Part shown: positions 1-8,887 of the stretch, piece after piece | How positions within the stretch are numbered: the stretch's first letter is position 1 | How the letters are laid out: each line of letters starts with the position of its first letter | DNA from: Streptomyces sp. 11x1 | Lineage (GTDB): Bacteria > Actinomycetota > Actinomycetes > Streptomycetales > Streptomycetaceae | Assembly (NCBI RefSeq): GCF_032598905.1 | Contig: NZ_CP122458.1 | Span: 5,915,001 to 5,979,000 of the forward strand | Direction of reading: 5' to 3' | DNA: 64,000 bases | Notes under the pieces: generated by a model | Seen by the model: only the letters and a program-made list of their open reading frames with translations | What the model was told of the DNA's origin: nothing | The model's database searches: none | Program-made: the position numbers and the translations under genes

Positions 1-2
1 GA

Positions 3-614
3 GTGCCGTTGATCGCGCTCGTCGGTGTGGGGATCGCGGTGCTCGGGATCGGGGCGGGCGCGTTGATGGCCGGGTCGGGGGACGAGTCGCAGCCGAGCGA
101 CAACAAGCCGGTGTCGGCGTCCGGGACGCCCGAGGAGTCGGCGTCCGCGTCGGCGGATCCGGCGCGGGAGCAGGCGGTCGCGCTCGACAAGCTGCTGGCG
201 GACAGCGGCGACAGCCGGAGCAGCGTGATCAAGGCAGTCGCGAACATCAAGACCTGCTCCAACCTGGGCCAGGCCGCCACGGACCTGCGGGACGCGGCGA
301 AGCAGCGCACCGACCTGGTCACCCGGCTCGGCGAGCTCTCCGTCGACCGGCTGCCGGACCACGAGGCCCTGACCACCTCGCTGACCAACGCCTGGAAGGC
401 GTCCGCCTCCGCGGACAACCACTACGCCGCGTGGGCGGACCAGACCGCCAAGAAGAAGGGCTGCAGGAAGGGGCAGGCCCGCACCACCGGCCAGACCCAG
501 GCCGGCAACCAGGCCAGCACCACGGCCAGCGCCGAGAAGACCAAGGCCGCCGAACTCTGGAACAAGATCGCCAAGACCTACACCTTGACCGAACGCCAAG
601 CGGTCCAGCTGTAG
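3..614 (+). CDS. hypothetical exported or membrane-anchored protein, possibly 5'-truncated
   Basis: The reading frame is open to the left edge, so the GTG at position 3 may be internal and the true start outside the window. Residues 2-24 are a hydrophobic, Gly/Ala/Val-rich segment (IALVGVGIAVLGIGAGALM) that would act as a signal or membrane anchor. A Ser/Pro/Ala-rich linker of about 35 residues follows, then a soluble, Ala/Lys/Asp-rich helical part with a single Cys pair (NIKTCSN and KKGCRKG). High third-position GC supports coding. No family recognised. It may equally be the C-terminal half of a longer protein with an upstream cytoplasmic domain. Confidence 0.6.
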   Translation: MPLIALVGVGIAVLGIGAGALMAGSGDESQPSDNKPVSASGTPEESASASADPAREQAVALDKLLADSGDSRSSVIKAVANIKTCSNLGQAATDLRDAAKQRTDLVTRLGELSVDRLPDHEALTTSLTNAWKASASADNHYAAWADQTAKKKGCRKGQARTTGQTQAGNQASTTASAEKTKAAELWNKIAKTYTLTERQAVQL

Positions 615-627
615 GAACCCTGCCCTG

Positions 628-1110
628 GGGCCTTTCGCCGACCGCGCCCGGGGCCCTTGGCCGGCCGCACCCCATGGTCGTCGCGGCCGCGCCCGGGGCC
701 TTTCGCCGACCGAGCCCGGGGCCTTTCGCCGGTCACCCGGGGGCCCTTCGCCCGTCACATACCGGGCCCTTCGCCGACCGCATCCGGGGCCCCTCGCCAG
801 CCCACCCGGGGCCCTGCGCTGGCCGGTGCGGGGCCCCTCGTCAGCCGCACCTGGGCCTTTCGCTGGCTGCATCCGGGGCCCTGCCCGTCACACCCCCGGG
901 GTCGTTTGCCGACTGCGTCCGGGCCCCCGGCAGTCCACCCGGGGCCCTGCGCTGGCCGGTGCGGGGCCCCTCGTCAGCCGCACCTGGGCCCTTCGACGGC
1001 CGCATCCGGGGCCTCTCGCCGGTCGCATCCGGGGCCCCCGCCGGTCGCACCCGGGCCCCCGCCCGTCGCACCCGGGGCCCCTCGTCTGTCGTGCCTCGGG
1101 CCCGGGGCTC
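628..1110. repeat. degenerate 22-bp tandem repeat (minisatellite), about 20 units
   Basis: The 507 bases between the first gene and the convergent solute-binding protein hold no gene. They are almost wholly a degenerate tandem array whose unit begins CCGGGGCCCTTCGCCGGTCG and ends with CA or similar. Units vary at several positions. A block of about 50 bp near 806-858 recurs nearly unchanged near 937-989, so the array also grew by larger duplication. It lies between two gene ends and could act as a transcription-stopping, structure-rich spacer. Confidence 0.8.
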
Positions 1111-1121
1111 CGGCGGGGCGG

Positions 1122-2426
1122 TCAGTTTTCTGCTTCCACCAAGGTTTTCTCCACATTCACGAAGTCCCTTCGGGCCGCGATCAGTTGGCCCTTGCGGACC
1201 ATCTGGAAGGTGACCTCGGGGTTGATGAGGCGGGGGAAGCCGGCGGAGGCGATGAGGTCCTCGAAGCGCCAGCTGAGCGGTGGGGTCAGGCCGCCGGTGC
1301 TGACTTTCAGACCGTCGTCGAGGACACGCCGGATCGCATACGCGGTCACCTCTCCGTCACCGATCTTCTGGAGGGCGGCCGTCAGCACGGTGTAGGCGAT
1401 CCACGTGGTCTGCACCCCCGGGTCCGCGGGATCGATCCGGTTGTCGCCGAACGCGTGCTCCCGGATCACCTCCTTCATCCGGTCCCACCGCTTGTCGCTC
1501 TCCACCGGGTACCAGCCGGTGACGTACGCCCCCTCGTACGGCCCCGACTTCCCCCCGGTCGCGTCGATCACCGTCTGGTCGACGCTGCCCAGGACCGTCC
1601 CCGTACGGACGTCCGGGAAGTCCGCGCGGTCGCGGCGGAAGGAGTCCATGAAGGTGAACGTGCGGTCACCCAGGGCGGGGACCACGCACCCCTCCCGGCC
1701 CGGCTCGGTACTGGCCCGCCGCAGCGCCTCCCGGGCGTGCCCCCCGTACTCGGTCGCGTCCTCCGCGGCCAGCTGGTCCTCCGACCCGCCGTGGCCCCCG
1801 GACCGCAGCCCCGAGTCCAGCAGCAGCGGCAGCTGGTCGCCGGCTATGGAGTCGGGGCGGACGAGGGCGACCGGGCCGCAGTCCTCGGCGAGCTGCTCGC
1901 CGAGACCGGCCATCAGGGCGGCCTGTCCGCCGTTGACCGGGTACGACAGGGCGCTGGCGAACTCGGCGTCGGTGACGCCGTAGCCGCCGATGTACGGGAT
2001 GCCCGCCGACTCCAGCGGAGGGAGGAAGGAACGGCCGTGCTGACTGTACGATCCGACGACCGCGACGACGTCCTCGTCGGCGGCACGGCGGGCGCACTTC
2101 GCGGCCGTCACCGTCTCGTTCCGGTCGTTGCAGGTCAGGATCCGCAGCTCGCGGCCGTTGATGCCGCCCTTGGCGTTGACCCAGCGGGCGTACGCCTTGG
2201 CCATCGCGGGCATGCCGGGCTTGTTGGTGGCGGCGGTCTTCTCCGGGGCCCAGGTCATGACGGTGACGGGGCCGTCCCCGGTACCCCCCGTGGTACCAGG
2301 GATGACCCCGCACCCGGCGACGAGTGAGGCACACGCCGCCAGCGTGGTGACTCTGACCAGGCGTTTGGCGAGGCTTGGGGGAGGGCCTGGGGTCTGTGGT
2401 GTCCGTCGTGCCTGGAAGCCAGTCAT
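1122..2426 (-). CDS. solute-binding lipoprotein of a branched-chain amino acid-type ABC transporter
   Basis: A 434-residue extracellular lipoprotein. The ATG at 2426 is preferred over a TTG 51 bases upstream because it has a GGAG sequence before it and gives a normal signal peptide: basic region, hydrophobic stretch, then lipobox LVAGC with Cys39. The rest has the type I periplasmic-binding (Leu/Ile/Val-binding, Peripla_BP_6) pattern, with an early INGRELRILTCND region, a VVGSYSQHGRS motif and a VTGWYPVES region. No permease or ATPase gene is adjacent, so it is an orphan receptor here; ligand unknown. Its 3' end faces the minisatellite array. Confidence 0.8.
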   Translation of the reverse strand: MTGFQARRTPQTPGPPPSLAKRLVRVTTLAACASLVAGCGVIPGTTGGTGDGPVTVMTWAPEKTAATNKPGMPAMAKAYARWVNAKGGINGRELRILTCNDRNETVTAAKCARRAADEDVVAVVGSYSQHGRSFLPPLESAGIPYIGGYGVTDAEFASALSYPVNGGQAALMAGLGEQLAEDCGPVALVRPDSIAGDQLPLLLDSGLRSGGHGGSEDQLAAEDATEYGGHAREALRRASTEPGREGCVVPALGDRTFTFMDSFRRDRADFPDVRTGTVLGSVDQTVIDATGGKSGPYEGAYVTGWYPVESDKRWDRMKEVIREHAFGDNRIDPADPGVQTTWIAYTVLTAALQKIGDGEVTAYAIRRVLDDGLKVSTGGLTPPLSWRFEDLIASAGFPRLINPEVTFQMVRKGQLIAARRDFVNVEKTLVEAEN

Positions 2427-2554
2427 GGCTCCGCACGATTCCGCCACACCACCAACCCGGGCGTGACGGATGGTCAACGCGGGGTGACCGGGAGGTGAAT
2501 TGCGAGGAGCTACGATCGTATTTTCGAGTGGTTGCAGAGAGGAATGCGTGACCG

Positions 2555-3055
2555 ATGACCGTCCAAGGCCCGGAGACCCCTTCCCGTCGTGGGCGTCGCT
2601 CGTTCACCATGGGCGGCATGCCACTGAATGACATGCCGTGGTGGCGCTGGCGCAGCAATGTGCGCTCCGCGCTGCACATGCTCTCCGACCCCGCGTTCCA
2701 GCAGAACGTCTGGCTGGCCGGTGCCGACGGGTACGGGGACGTCACCGACGCCGTGTACCGGCTGGTCGAGGACACCTGGCTGGACAACTGGTCCGCCGAG
2801 AAGTACGTCGGCACGATCTTCCGTGACGCCCAGGAGGCGGCCCTCGTCGACACCGCCGTGCTGCGCGTGCTGCGGATCATGCACCAGGTGGGTCCGGACG
2901 CGCCCGTCTCCGCGTACCTCGACCACGAGGCCTGGCCCGAGGCCGTCCGTGCCGCCCGCGAGGCCCACGTACGGCTCTCGATGAGCGACGGCGAGGACCC
3001 GGACACACCGCCGCGCACGCTCGAAGTGCTGCGGATCATGACCAGGGCGGCGTAG
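2555..3055 (+). CDS. conserved Streptomyces hypothetical protein
   Basis: A 166-residue soluble protein. A basic N-terminus (SRRGRRSFTMGGMPL) is followed by a compact, Trp-rich helical domain (PWWRWRSNVRSALHML, VYRLVEDTWLDNWSAEKYV). I know this only as an uncharacterised protein conserved next to purU in streptomycetes. No catalytic motif or membrane segment is visible. It lies 103 bases upstream of purU on the same strand, divergent from the lipoprotein gene. An in-frame ATG just before PLNDMPWWRW (residue 22) is a possible alternative start. Confidence 0.75.
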   Translation: MTVQGPETPSRRGRRSFTMGGMPLNDMPWWRWRSNVRSALHMLSDPAFQQNVWLAGADGYGDVTDAVYRLVEDTWLDNWSAEKYVGTIFRDAQEAALVDTAVLRVLRIMHQVGPDAPVSAYLDHEAWPEAVRAAREAHVRLSMSDGEDPDTPPRTLEVLRIMTRAA

Positions 3056-3158
3056 GGGAGCCGTCCGGCCGTCGGGCCATCCGTCCGGCCTTCGGGCCCG
3101 CGGTCCGGCCCTCGGGACGGTTGCCGACAGGGGTACGCCATATGGGACTCTGTCGGGC

Positions 3159-4040
3159 ATGAACGAGCAGTCCACCCGAGCCGCGGCGCCCGCCGACCAG
3201 TACGTCCTCACCCTCGCCTGCCCCGACAAGCCGGGCATCGTGCACGCCGTGTCGAGCTACCTCTTCATGACCGGCGGGAACATCGAGGACAGTCAGCAGT
3301 TCGGCGACCACGACACGGGTCTGTTCTTCATGCGCGTGCACTTCTCGGCGGACGCCCCGGTGAACGTGGACAAGCTGCGGGCCAGCTTCGCCGCGATCGG
3401 TGACTCCTTCCAGATGGACTGGCAGATCAACCTGGCCGACGAGAAGATGCGGATCGTCCTGATGGTCAGCAGGTTCGGGCACTGCCTGAACGACCTGCTC
3501 TTCCGGGCGAGCACGGGCGCCCTGCCGGTGGAGGTGGCGGCCGTCGTCTCCAACCACACCGACTTCGCCGAGCTGGTGGGGTCGTACGACATCCCCTTCC
3601 ACCACATCCCGGTGACCAAGGAGACCAAGGCGGACGCGGAGGCGCGGCTGCTGGAGATCGTGCGCGAGGAGAACGTCGAGCTGGTCGTGCTGGCCCGCTA
3701 CATGCAGGTCCTCTCCGACGACCTCTGCAAGCAGCTCAGCGGACGCATCATCAACATCCACCACTCCTTCCTGCCGAGTTTCAAGGGCGCGAAGCCGTAC
3801 CACCAGGCGCACACGCGCGGGGTGAAGCTGATCGGCGCGACGGCGCACTATGTCACCGCCGACCTCGACGAGGGGCCGATCATCGAGCAGGAGGTCGAGC
3901 GGGTGGGCCACGGCGTGACGCCCGAGGGGCTCGTCGCGGTCGGGCGTGACGTGGAGTGCCAGGCGCTCGCGCGGGCGGTCAAGTGGCACGCCGAGCGGCG
4001 CATCCTGATGAACGGGCGCCGTACGGTCGTCTTCGCCTAA
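3159..4040 (+). CDS. purU: formyltetrahydrofolate deformylase
   Basis: Hydrolyses 10-formyltetrahydrofolate to formate and tetrahydrofolate in the cytoplasm, balancing the one-carbon pool and feeding formate to purine synthesis. The 293-residue length is standard. An N-terminal ACT domain (about residues 12-90, beginning LTLACPDKPGIVHAVSSYL) is followed by a formyltransferase-fold domain with SNHTDF, LARYMQVLS and the NIHHSFLPSFKGAKPYHQA stretch carrying the active-site Asn-His pair. DLDEGPIIEQ near the C-terminus holds the catalytic Asp. All key motifs are intact. Confidence 0.95.
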   Translation: MNEQSTRAAAPADQYVLTLACPDKPGIVHAVSSYLFMTGGNIEDSQQFGDHDTGLFFMRVHFSADAPVNVDKLRASFAAIGDSFQMDWQINLADEKMRIVLMVSRFGHCLNDLLFRASTGALPVEVAAVVSNHTDFAELVGSYDIPFHHIPVTKETKADAEARLLEIVREENVELVVLARYMQVLSDDLCKQLSGRIINIHHSFLPSFKGAKPYHQAHTRGVKLIGATAHYVTADLDEGPIIEQEVERVGHGVTPEGLVAVGRDVECQALARAVKWHAERRILMNGRRTVVFA

Positions 4041-4051
4041 AGGCCGGGCAC

Positions 4052-4550
4052 ATGGGTTCCATCGGGGAGTACCTCCGCCTGACGGCCGAGGAGTTGGAGC
4101 GGGTCCAGCAGGATTACGACTGGGCGTGGAACCTCATGGAGGACGTCCGGGAGGGCGAGGAGCACTTCGAGCCCGGGCCCGCCGACGCGCTCTGCTACGC
4201 CAGCGACATGGCCTGGCCCCTGCTCCGTGTGCTGCTGGGACGTGCCGGGTTCCCCGTGGACGTCAGCCACGGGTGAGCAGCGGATTCGTTACGCGGACCC
4301 CGTGTACGGGGACTACGGCTATCTGACCGCCGAGCAGGTGGGCGTGGCGGCCCGTGGGCTGGCCGACCTGCCGATCGACCGGCTCCTGGCGTACGTCGAG
4401 CCGGGTGATGTCGTCGAGGCGGGGCTGTGCCCGCCCGTCTGGGACGAGGCCCAGGCCCTGAAGATGACGCGGTTCGTGTACGGACAGCTGGTGGAGTACT
4501 TCGGCGCGGCGGCCCGCGAGGGGCACGCGCTGCTGGTCTGGCAGCTCTGA
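4052..4550 (+). pseudogene. DUF1877 (YfbM-like) gene with a one-base frameshift
   Basis: Two adjoining frames together make one DUF1877-type protein of about 165 residues. The first, from ATG 4052 (MGSIGEYLRLTAEELERV), stops at TGA 4274-4276. The second continues at once with GEQRIRYADPVYGDYGYLTAEQ and ends AREGHALLVWQL at 4550. Removing one G from the GGG at 4271-4273 restores a single frame. The C-terminal part keeps the family pattern (LPIDRLLAYVEP, then a Tyr/aromatic-rich helix and a hydrophobic end). The break may be a real mutation or a sequencing error. Family function unknown. It follows purU by 11 bases. Confidence 0.7.
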
Positions 4551-4593
4551 CACCACCGGTCCGAGCACCACCGGCTGTTCACCGGCCGCGGGT

Positions 4594-6603
4594 CTACATA
4601 CGGCTCAGGGCCGCCGCCGCGAAGAGCACGTCCCTGATCGCCTCCCGGTCGCCGCCCTGTCCGGCGGCCGCCTCCTCCGGAGGTACGTGCCCGGCGGCGA
4701 GCCGGCAGAACTCGACGCCGTCCAGGGCCACGTGGGCCACTTCGTGGTCGGCGGAGCCGAGGGCCGCGGGGGAGTCGAGGGGGATCAGCCACTCACCGCC
4801 GCCGGAGCCCTCGATCTCCAGGCGGAGGCTGCGGCCAGGGGTGCCGGCCGGTACGAGGTGACGGCCGGGCGGGGGCGGGGACGCGAGCCCGGTCCTGCGG
4901 CGCTCGGCCAGCGACACCGGCAGCATGCGGGCCGCAAGGTCGATCATGCCGTGCAGATGTCGGCCGGAGGGCGGCTCGTACGGGTAGTCCACGGCCTCCG
5001 CGATGTCCTCCGCGTGAATCCAGCACTCGAACGCCCGATCGATCATCGCGTCCTGGAGGGGAAGCTCGAAGCCGCCGTACGGGACGGTCAGGCGGCCTGG
5101 GCTGCCGGGGGTGCCGGAGCCGTCGGGGTCGTCGCCGTTCGTGAACGAGGTGGTGCGGACGATGTCGTGGCTCTGTTGCCGCCAGGGGGCGCGCAGGGCG
5201 CGGGTGGGCGGGAAGTGGGACGCCTTCCAGTACGCCTCGGTGCGGGCGGCCGGGGAGAGGGCGACAACGGGCTTGTCGGGGCCCGGTTCGAGCCCGTCGG
5301 GCGGGGCGAGCGGGGCGAGGGGGTCCTCCATGCCGAGGGCCGTGGCGACGAGCCCGTCGACGGTGAGCAGGTGGGCGATGACCCCGGCGACGGTCGTACG
5401 ACGGTTCACCGGGCCTTCGCCCTCGAACCAGCGCAGCCGGACAGGGGCGTGCCAGTCGGCGGCGCCGATGTCCTGGAGCAGGGCGTCCAGCCGGGCCGTC
5501 TCCGCGTCGTACGGGGCGGCCCAGCGGGGGACGGGGATACGGGGTGGGCGGCGGCCCAGGCAGGCGTCCAGTACCTGGGTGCGCAGGGCCGGGTCGAGGT
5601 CGAGGCTCTCCGGAGGGTGCAGCAGCCCCACGGCCTCCCGCAGCCGCCGGGCCTCGTCCGCACACCCTCCGCACACCCCGAGATGCTCCTCCACCGCCAG
5701 CGCCTCCTCCGCGGAGCACACCGCGAGGGCCCAGGCCCCGAGCAACGCCTTCAGCACCCGGTGCTCCAGCGCGAGGGGAGGGCGGGGGCACCCGGAAGAA
5801 CCGGGGAGGGGGGAAGCCGACGGGGGCGCCGCCGGGGTGGGGTTCGGGGTGGTGTCGGGGTGTGGTGGCGTCTCCGGGGTGGGGCCTGGGGTGGCGTCGG
5901 GCAGAGGGGACGTCTCCGCGGTGGGGCTCGGCATGGCGTCGGGCAGAGGCATTCCGGTGTCCTCCACGGAGGTGCGCGGCAGCGGTATGCGGGGCGGCCC
6001 CACCGGCTCACCACCGCCACCCTGAGGCCCACGCGGCTCGCCCGGCACCCCGGGCCCGCCCGGCACCCCGGGCCCGCCCGGCACCCCGGGCCCGCCCGGC
6101 ACCCCGGGCCCGCCCGGCACCCCGGGCCCGCCCGGTCCGCTCGTACCGCCAGGTCGGCTCGTACCGCCAGGTCGGCTCGGCCGGCCCGGTTCGCCCGGCC
6201 GACTCGGTCCGGCTGCTCCACTCGGCCTGCCTGAGCCGTCTGTCCTGTCCGGCCCGTCCGGCTCGCCTGAGCCGCGCGCCTCGTGGAACTCGCCCGGCTC
6301 CCCAGGTCCGCTCGGTTCACTCGGTCCGTCCGACCCGCTCGGTCCGCCCATGCCGCTCGCCACGGTCGGCTCGTGGGCGTCGGCCCCGGGACCCTTGCCA
6401 AGCCCGTTTCCGGGCCCCTCCTCGAATCCGCCCTCGTCCCGCTCGTCGGGGCCGGTGCGCCCGGTGGTGTGGACGGACGGACCGCTTTCCTGGGCGGAGG
6501 GGTGTCGTGCGGTCGGGGCGGTGGGCCCGATCGGGCGGGCCGGGGTGGGGGTTTCCCCGTTCTCCGGCTCGGGCGGTCCGTGTGGGCTCGGCGTGGTGGT
6601 CAT
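4594..6603 (-). CDS. zf-HC2 anti-sigma-like domain fused to mycothiol-dependent maleylpyruvate isomerase-type domain, with collagen-like N-terminus
   Basis: A 669-residue three-part protein. Residues 1 to about 270 are low complexity, including a (PGGPGV)n collagen-like block from an 18-bp DNA repeat. A zinc-finger anti-sigma segment follows ([16 protein letters not shown], then [13 protein letters not shown] with the H-x3-C-x2-C signature). The C-terminal ~300 residues are a DinB-like maleylpyruvate isomerase domain ([32 protein letters not shown]). Its start codon overlaps the stop of the upstream ECF sigma gene (ATGA), implying translational coupling and a sigma/anti-sigma partnership. The family is known in Streptomyces; the enzymatic activity here is uncertain. 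Confidence 0.8.
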   Translation of the reverse strand: MTTTPSPHGPPEPENGETPTPARPIGPTAPTARHPSAQESGPSVHTTGRTGPDERDEGGFEEGPGNGLGKGPGADAHEPTVASGMGGPSGSDGPSEPSGPGEPGEFHEARGSGEPDGPDRTDGSGRPSGAAGPSRPGEPGRPSRPGGTSRPGGTSGPGGPGVPGGPGVPGGPGVPGGPGVPGGPGVPGEPRGPQGGGGEPVGPPRIPLPRTSVEDTGMPLPDAMPSPTAETSPLPDATPGPTPETPPHPDTTPNPTPAAPPSASPLPGSSGCPRPPLALEHRVLKALLGAWALAVCSAEEALAVEEHLGVCGGCADEARRLREAVGLLHPPESLDLDPALRTQVLDACLGRRPPRIPVPRWAAPYDAETARLDALLQDIGAADWHAPVRLRWFEGEGPVNRRTTVAGVIAHLLTVDGLVATALGMEDPLAPLAPPDGLEPGPDKPVVALSPAARTEAYWKASHFPPTRALRAPWRQQSHDIVRTTSFTNGDDPDGSGTPGSPGRLTVPYGGFELPLQDAMIDRAFECWIHAEDIAEAVDYPYEPPSGRHLHGMIDLAARMLPVSLAERRRTGLASPPPPGRHLVPAGTPGRSLRLEIEGSGGGEWLIPLDSPAALGSADHEVAHVALDGVEFCRLAAGHVPPEEAAAGQGGDREAIRDVLFAAAALSRM
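6046..6135. repeat. five exact 18-bp tandem copies encoding a collagen-like segment
   Basis: The unit CACCCCGGGCCCGCCCGG is repeated five times without change inside the anti-sigma gene, so on the minus strand it encodes repeated Pro-Gly-Gly-Pro-Gly-Val. Flanking sequence is a decayed continuation of Gly-Pro-rich codons. Expansion or contraction by 18 bases keeps the frame. Confidence 0.95.
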
Positions 6604-7181
6604 GTGAGGGGCCCGGGTTCGGGTGGGGTGCCGGAGGGGCGGGTGTCGTGGGCGGTGGAGAGGAGCTGGAGGCCGAGGCGGAGGCGGCGTCGGGCCTCGT
6701 CCTCGGTGACGCCCAGGTCGGTGGCGGTCTGGCGGTAGTCACGGCGCTGGAAATAGGCCAGCTCCAGCGCGGCCCGCAGCGGGGCGGGCATGGCCTGCAC
6801 GATGTAGTCCGCGCGGGCCGCCACCGACGCCTGGTGGACCTTGCGCTCCAGGTCCTCCGCCGTGCCCTCGCCGCCCCGGGCGAGCGCGGCGGTCTCGTCG
6901 GCCCGCAGCCGCTGCACCGCCAGACGGTGGGTCAGTGCCGCCACCCAGGACCGCAGCGGTCCCTGCTTGGGGTCGTACGCCTCGGGGTTCTCCCAGAGCT
7001 GCAGGAACACCTCGCGGGTGATGCCGTCGGCGCCCCGCTCGTCGCCGAGGACACGGTGGGCCAGCCCGTGCACGAGGGATGCGAACCGGTCGTACAGCTC
7101 ACCGAGCGCCGCCGCCTCGCCCCGCGCCAGCCGCTGCTGCATCCTGCGGTCCCAGCGGGGCGGTGCGTCCGTCGTCGCCAT
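6600..7181 (-). CDS. ECF RNA polymerase sigma factor
   Basis: A 193-residue group IV sigma factor. The ATG at 7181 gives the typical compact two-domain form; further in-frame sequence upstream is not needed. Region 2 spans about residues 25-95 ([22 protein letters not shown], then [15 protein letters not shown] and [16 protein letters not shown]). Region 4 spans about 125-180 ([29 protein letters not shown], with a helix-turn-helix). The sequence is of the SigK-like group. It is co-transcribed with, and overlaps by 4 bases, the zf-HC2 protein, its presumed anti-sigma factor. Confidence 0.9.
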   Translation of the reverse strand: MATTDAPPRWDRRMQQRLARGEAAALGELYDRFASLVHGLAHRVLGDERGADGITREVFLQLWENPEAYDPKQGPLRSWVAALTHRLAVQRLRADETAALARGGEGTAEDLERKVHQASVAARADYIVQAMPAPLRAALELAYFQRRDYRQTATDLGVTEDEARRRLRLGLQLLSTAHDTRPSGTPPEPGPLT

Positions 7182-7554
7182 ACAGCCCCTCACCCTGCTC
7201 TCACCTGCGCCGTTCCTGCATGACCGTCCGGTCGGCCGCCGCTCGGCCGTCGGCGGACCCCCGAACCGACCTCCGGTCCGCGGCAGTCCGCTTCCGGCCC
7301 GATTCCAGCCTGTGCGCACCGCCGTCCCGAATGTAGTCGGCACCGCTGACCGCGCACGCCCCTTTGTGGCAATGCGCGCCCCTCGCGAGGCCGGAGGTGG
7401 TATGCGCCTCACGGGTAAGCCGTTTCCACACCGCCCACGTGGGCGTCCGCCCGCCTTTCGTATGCCTGTACGACCATGTGAGGTGCCTGATCTGCACGAA
7501 TCCAACCGGGCGAGGCCCGTCCGGGTCCGGATCGGATCGGTTCTGAAGCCATTC

Positions 7555-7573
7555 GTGATCGAACTTCGATCAC
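7555..7573. promoter_or_regulatory. perfect 9+9 palindrome upstream of the STAS gene (candidate operator)
   Basis: GTGATCGAA, one C, then TTCGATCAC form an uninterrupted dyad. It lies in the 555-base gap between the divergent sigma-factor and STAS genes (7182-7736), which otherwise holds no gene. The surrounding 200 bases are clearly less GC-rich than the coding DNA, as expected for a promoter region. It sits 164 bases before the STAS start. Which regulator binds is unknown. Confidence 0.5.
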
Positions 7574-7736
7574 ATGTGACCGTACTCGATGGAAAACGCA
7601 CCGAAAAGGGCCTGGAATTGGCTCGCTTACCCCGCGCTTTCGCCGGGCCCCCGGTGTTTCATGGAACGACGGCGGGGCAGCCGCGCAGCAGGAAGCGGTG
7701 CAGTGGCTTCCGGTTCGGCGACTGAGAGGCATCGCG

Positions 7737-8147
7737 GTGGCGTTCGAAGTGACCGACGGCGAGCAGGACGGGCAGGGGGACTGGGCCGTGCTGCATGTGT
7801 CCGGGGAGATGGACCTCGTCACCTCGCCCGTGCTCCGCCAGCGGGTGCACGAGGCGGTGGCCGACGGTCGCCGAAGTCTCGTCCTCGACCTTTCCGCCGT
7901 CGTCTTCTGCGACTCCAGCGGCGTGGGCGTACTGGTCGCCACCCGCCGTCTGATGCGCTCCTGCCGGGGGCGGCTCCGGCTGATCCTCCCCGCCGACGGG
8001 CACGCGGGCGGCGGCCCGGCGGAGGGGGCGCACGTCAACCGCGTCCTCGCCGCCCTCGGCGTACGCCGTCTCTTCGACGTCCATCCGGACGTCCCCTCGG
8101 CGGTCGCGCCGGACGCGGACGACCGGGCCGACCCCCTGTCGGCCTGA
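7737..8147 (+). CDS. anti-sigma factor antagonist (STAS domain)
   Basis: A 136-residue single STAS-domain protein of the SpoIIAA/RsbV type, which releases a sigma factor by binding its anti-sigma factor. The GTG at 7737 is chosen because GAGAGG lies 8 bases before it. The core reads LHVSGEMDLVTSPVLRQRV, then LVLDLSAVVFCDSSGVGVLV. The Ser in DSSGV is the usual phosphorylation switch. The C-terminal 25 residues are a disordered Asp/Ala tail. It faces away from the ECF sigma gene and precedes the EF-hand gene. Its kinase/anti-sigma partner is not adjacent. Confidence 0.88.
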   Translation: MAFEVTDGEQDGQGDWAVLHVSGEMDLVTSPVLRQRVHEAVADGRRSLVLDLSAVVFCDSSGVGVLVATRRLMRSCRGRLRLILPADGHAGGGPAEGAHVNRVLAALGVRRLFDVHPDVPSAVAPDADDRADPLSA

Positions 8148-8338
8148 CGCCGCACCCCTCCCATGAGCAGTACGTACGTGTGATATGTCCCACTTGGGGT
8201 GTCCCGGCGGCCACACAGTTGTCCCGGAATTCCCGCAGTCTTGGTACAAGCGCCGCTTTCCCGCTCCGCCCGGGCCGCTGACGTCGTACGCTCCGTCCGA
8301 GAAGCACCCCACTTGACGTAAGGCGGGCCCGAGGAGAC

Positions 8339-8851
8339 ATGGTCAGCAGCGAGTACGAGCGCAGGATCGCCGCCCGGTTCGCCACCTTCGACCAGGACGG
8401 CAACGGCTGGATCGACCGCGAGGACTTCAGCGCGGCGAGCAAGGCGGTTCTCAACGAGTTCGGCACCACCGCCCGTTCGGACAAGGGCCAGGCCCTGTAC
8501 GGCGGCGCCGAGGCCTTCTGGCAGGGCATGGCCGGTATAGCGGACCGGGACGGCGACCAGCGCATCACCCGGGACGAGTTCGTGAACGGCGCGGTCAAGC
8601 GGCTGCGCGACAACCCCGACCGTTTCGCCGAGATCGCCCGCCCCTTCCTGCACGCGGCCCTCGCCGTCGCGGACGCCGACGGGGACGGCAAGGCCACGGT
8701 CGAGGAGACCGCCCGGGTTCTCAAGGCCCTCGGCGCCCCCGCGGAGGTCGCCGCCGCGGCCGCCGCCACCCTCGACACCGACGCCGACGGGAAGGTGGAC
8801 GAGGTGGAGGTCGTCGACGCGTTCGCCCGCTTCTTCACCGTGCCGGAGTAG
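8339..8851 (+). CDS. EF-hand calcium-binding protein (Cab-type calcium sensor)
   Basis: A 170-residue acidic cytoplasmic protein with four EF-hand loops, of the calerythrin/sarcoplasmic calcium-binding type. Loops begin near residue 17 (DQDGNGWIDREDF), near 67 (DRDGDQRITRDEF), near 119 (DADGDGKATVEE) and near 143 (DTDADGKVDEVE). Asp/Asn are at positions 1, 3 and 5, and Gly at 6 in most loops. Streptomyces encodes several Cab proteins of this form that buffer or sense Ca2+ in aerial development. A GAGGAG sequence directly precedes the ATG. Confidence 0.92.
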   Translation: MVSSEYERRIAARFATFDQDGNGWIDREDFSAASKAVLNEFGTTARSDKGQALYGGAEAFWQGMAGIADRDGDQRITRDEFVNGAVKRLRDNPDRFAEIARPFLHAALAVADADGDGKATVEETARVLKALGAPAEVAAAAAATLDTDADGKVDEVEVVDAFARFFTVPE

Positions 8852-8887
8852 GCGGGCGGCCGGGAGTGGCGAGCGTTGCCGTCCCGG

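Noticed and set aside
4687..6234. Plus-strand open frame opposite the anti-sigma fusion
   Set aside because: The zf-HC2 and isomerase motifs are on the minus strand; the plus frame has no recognisable domain.
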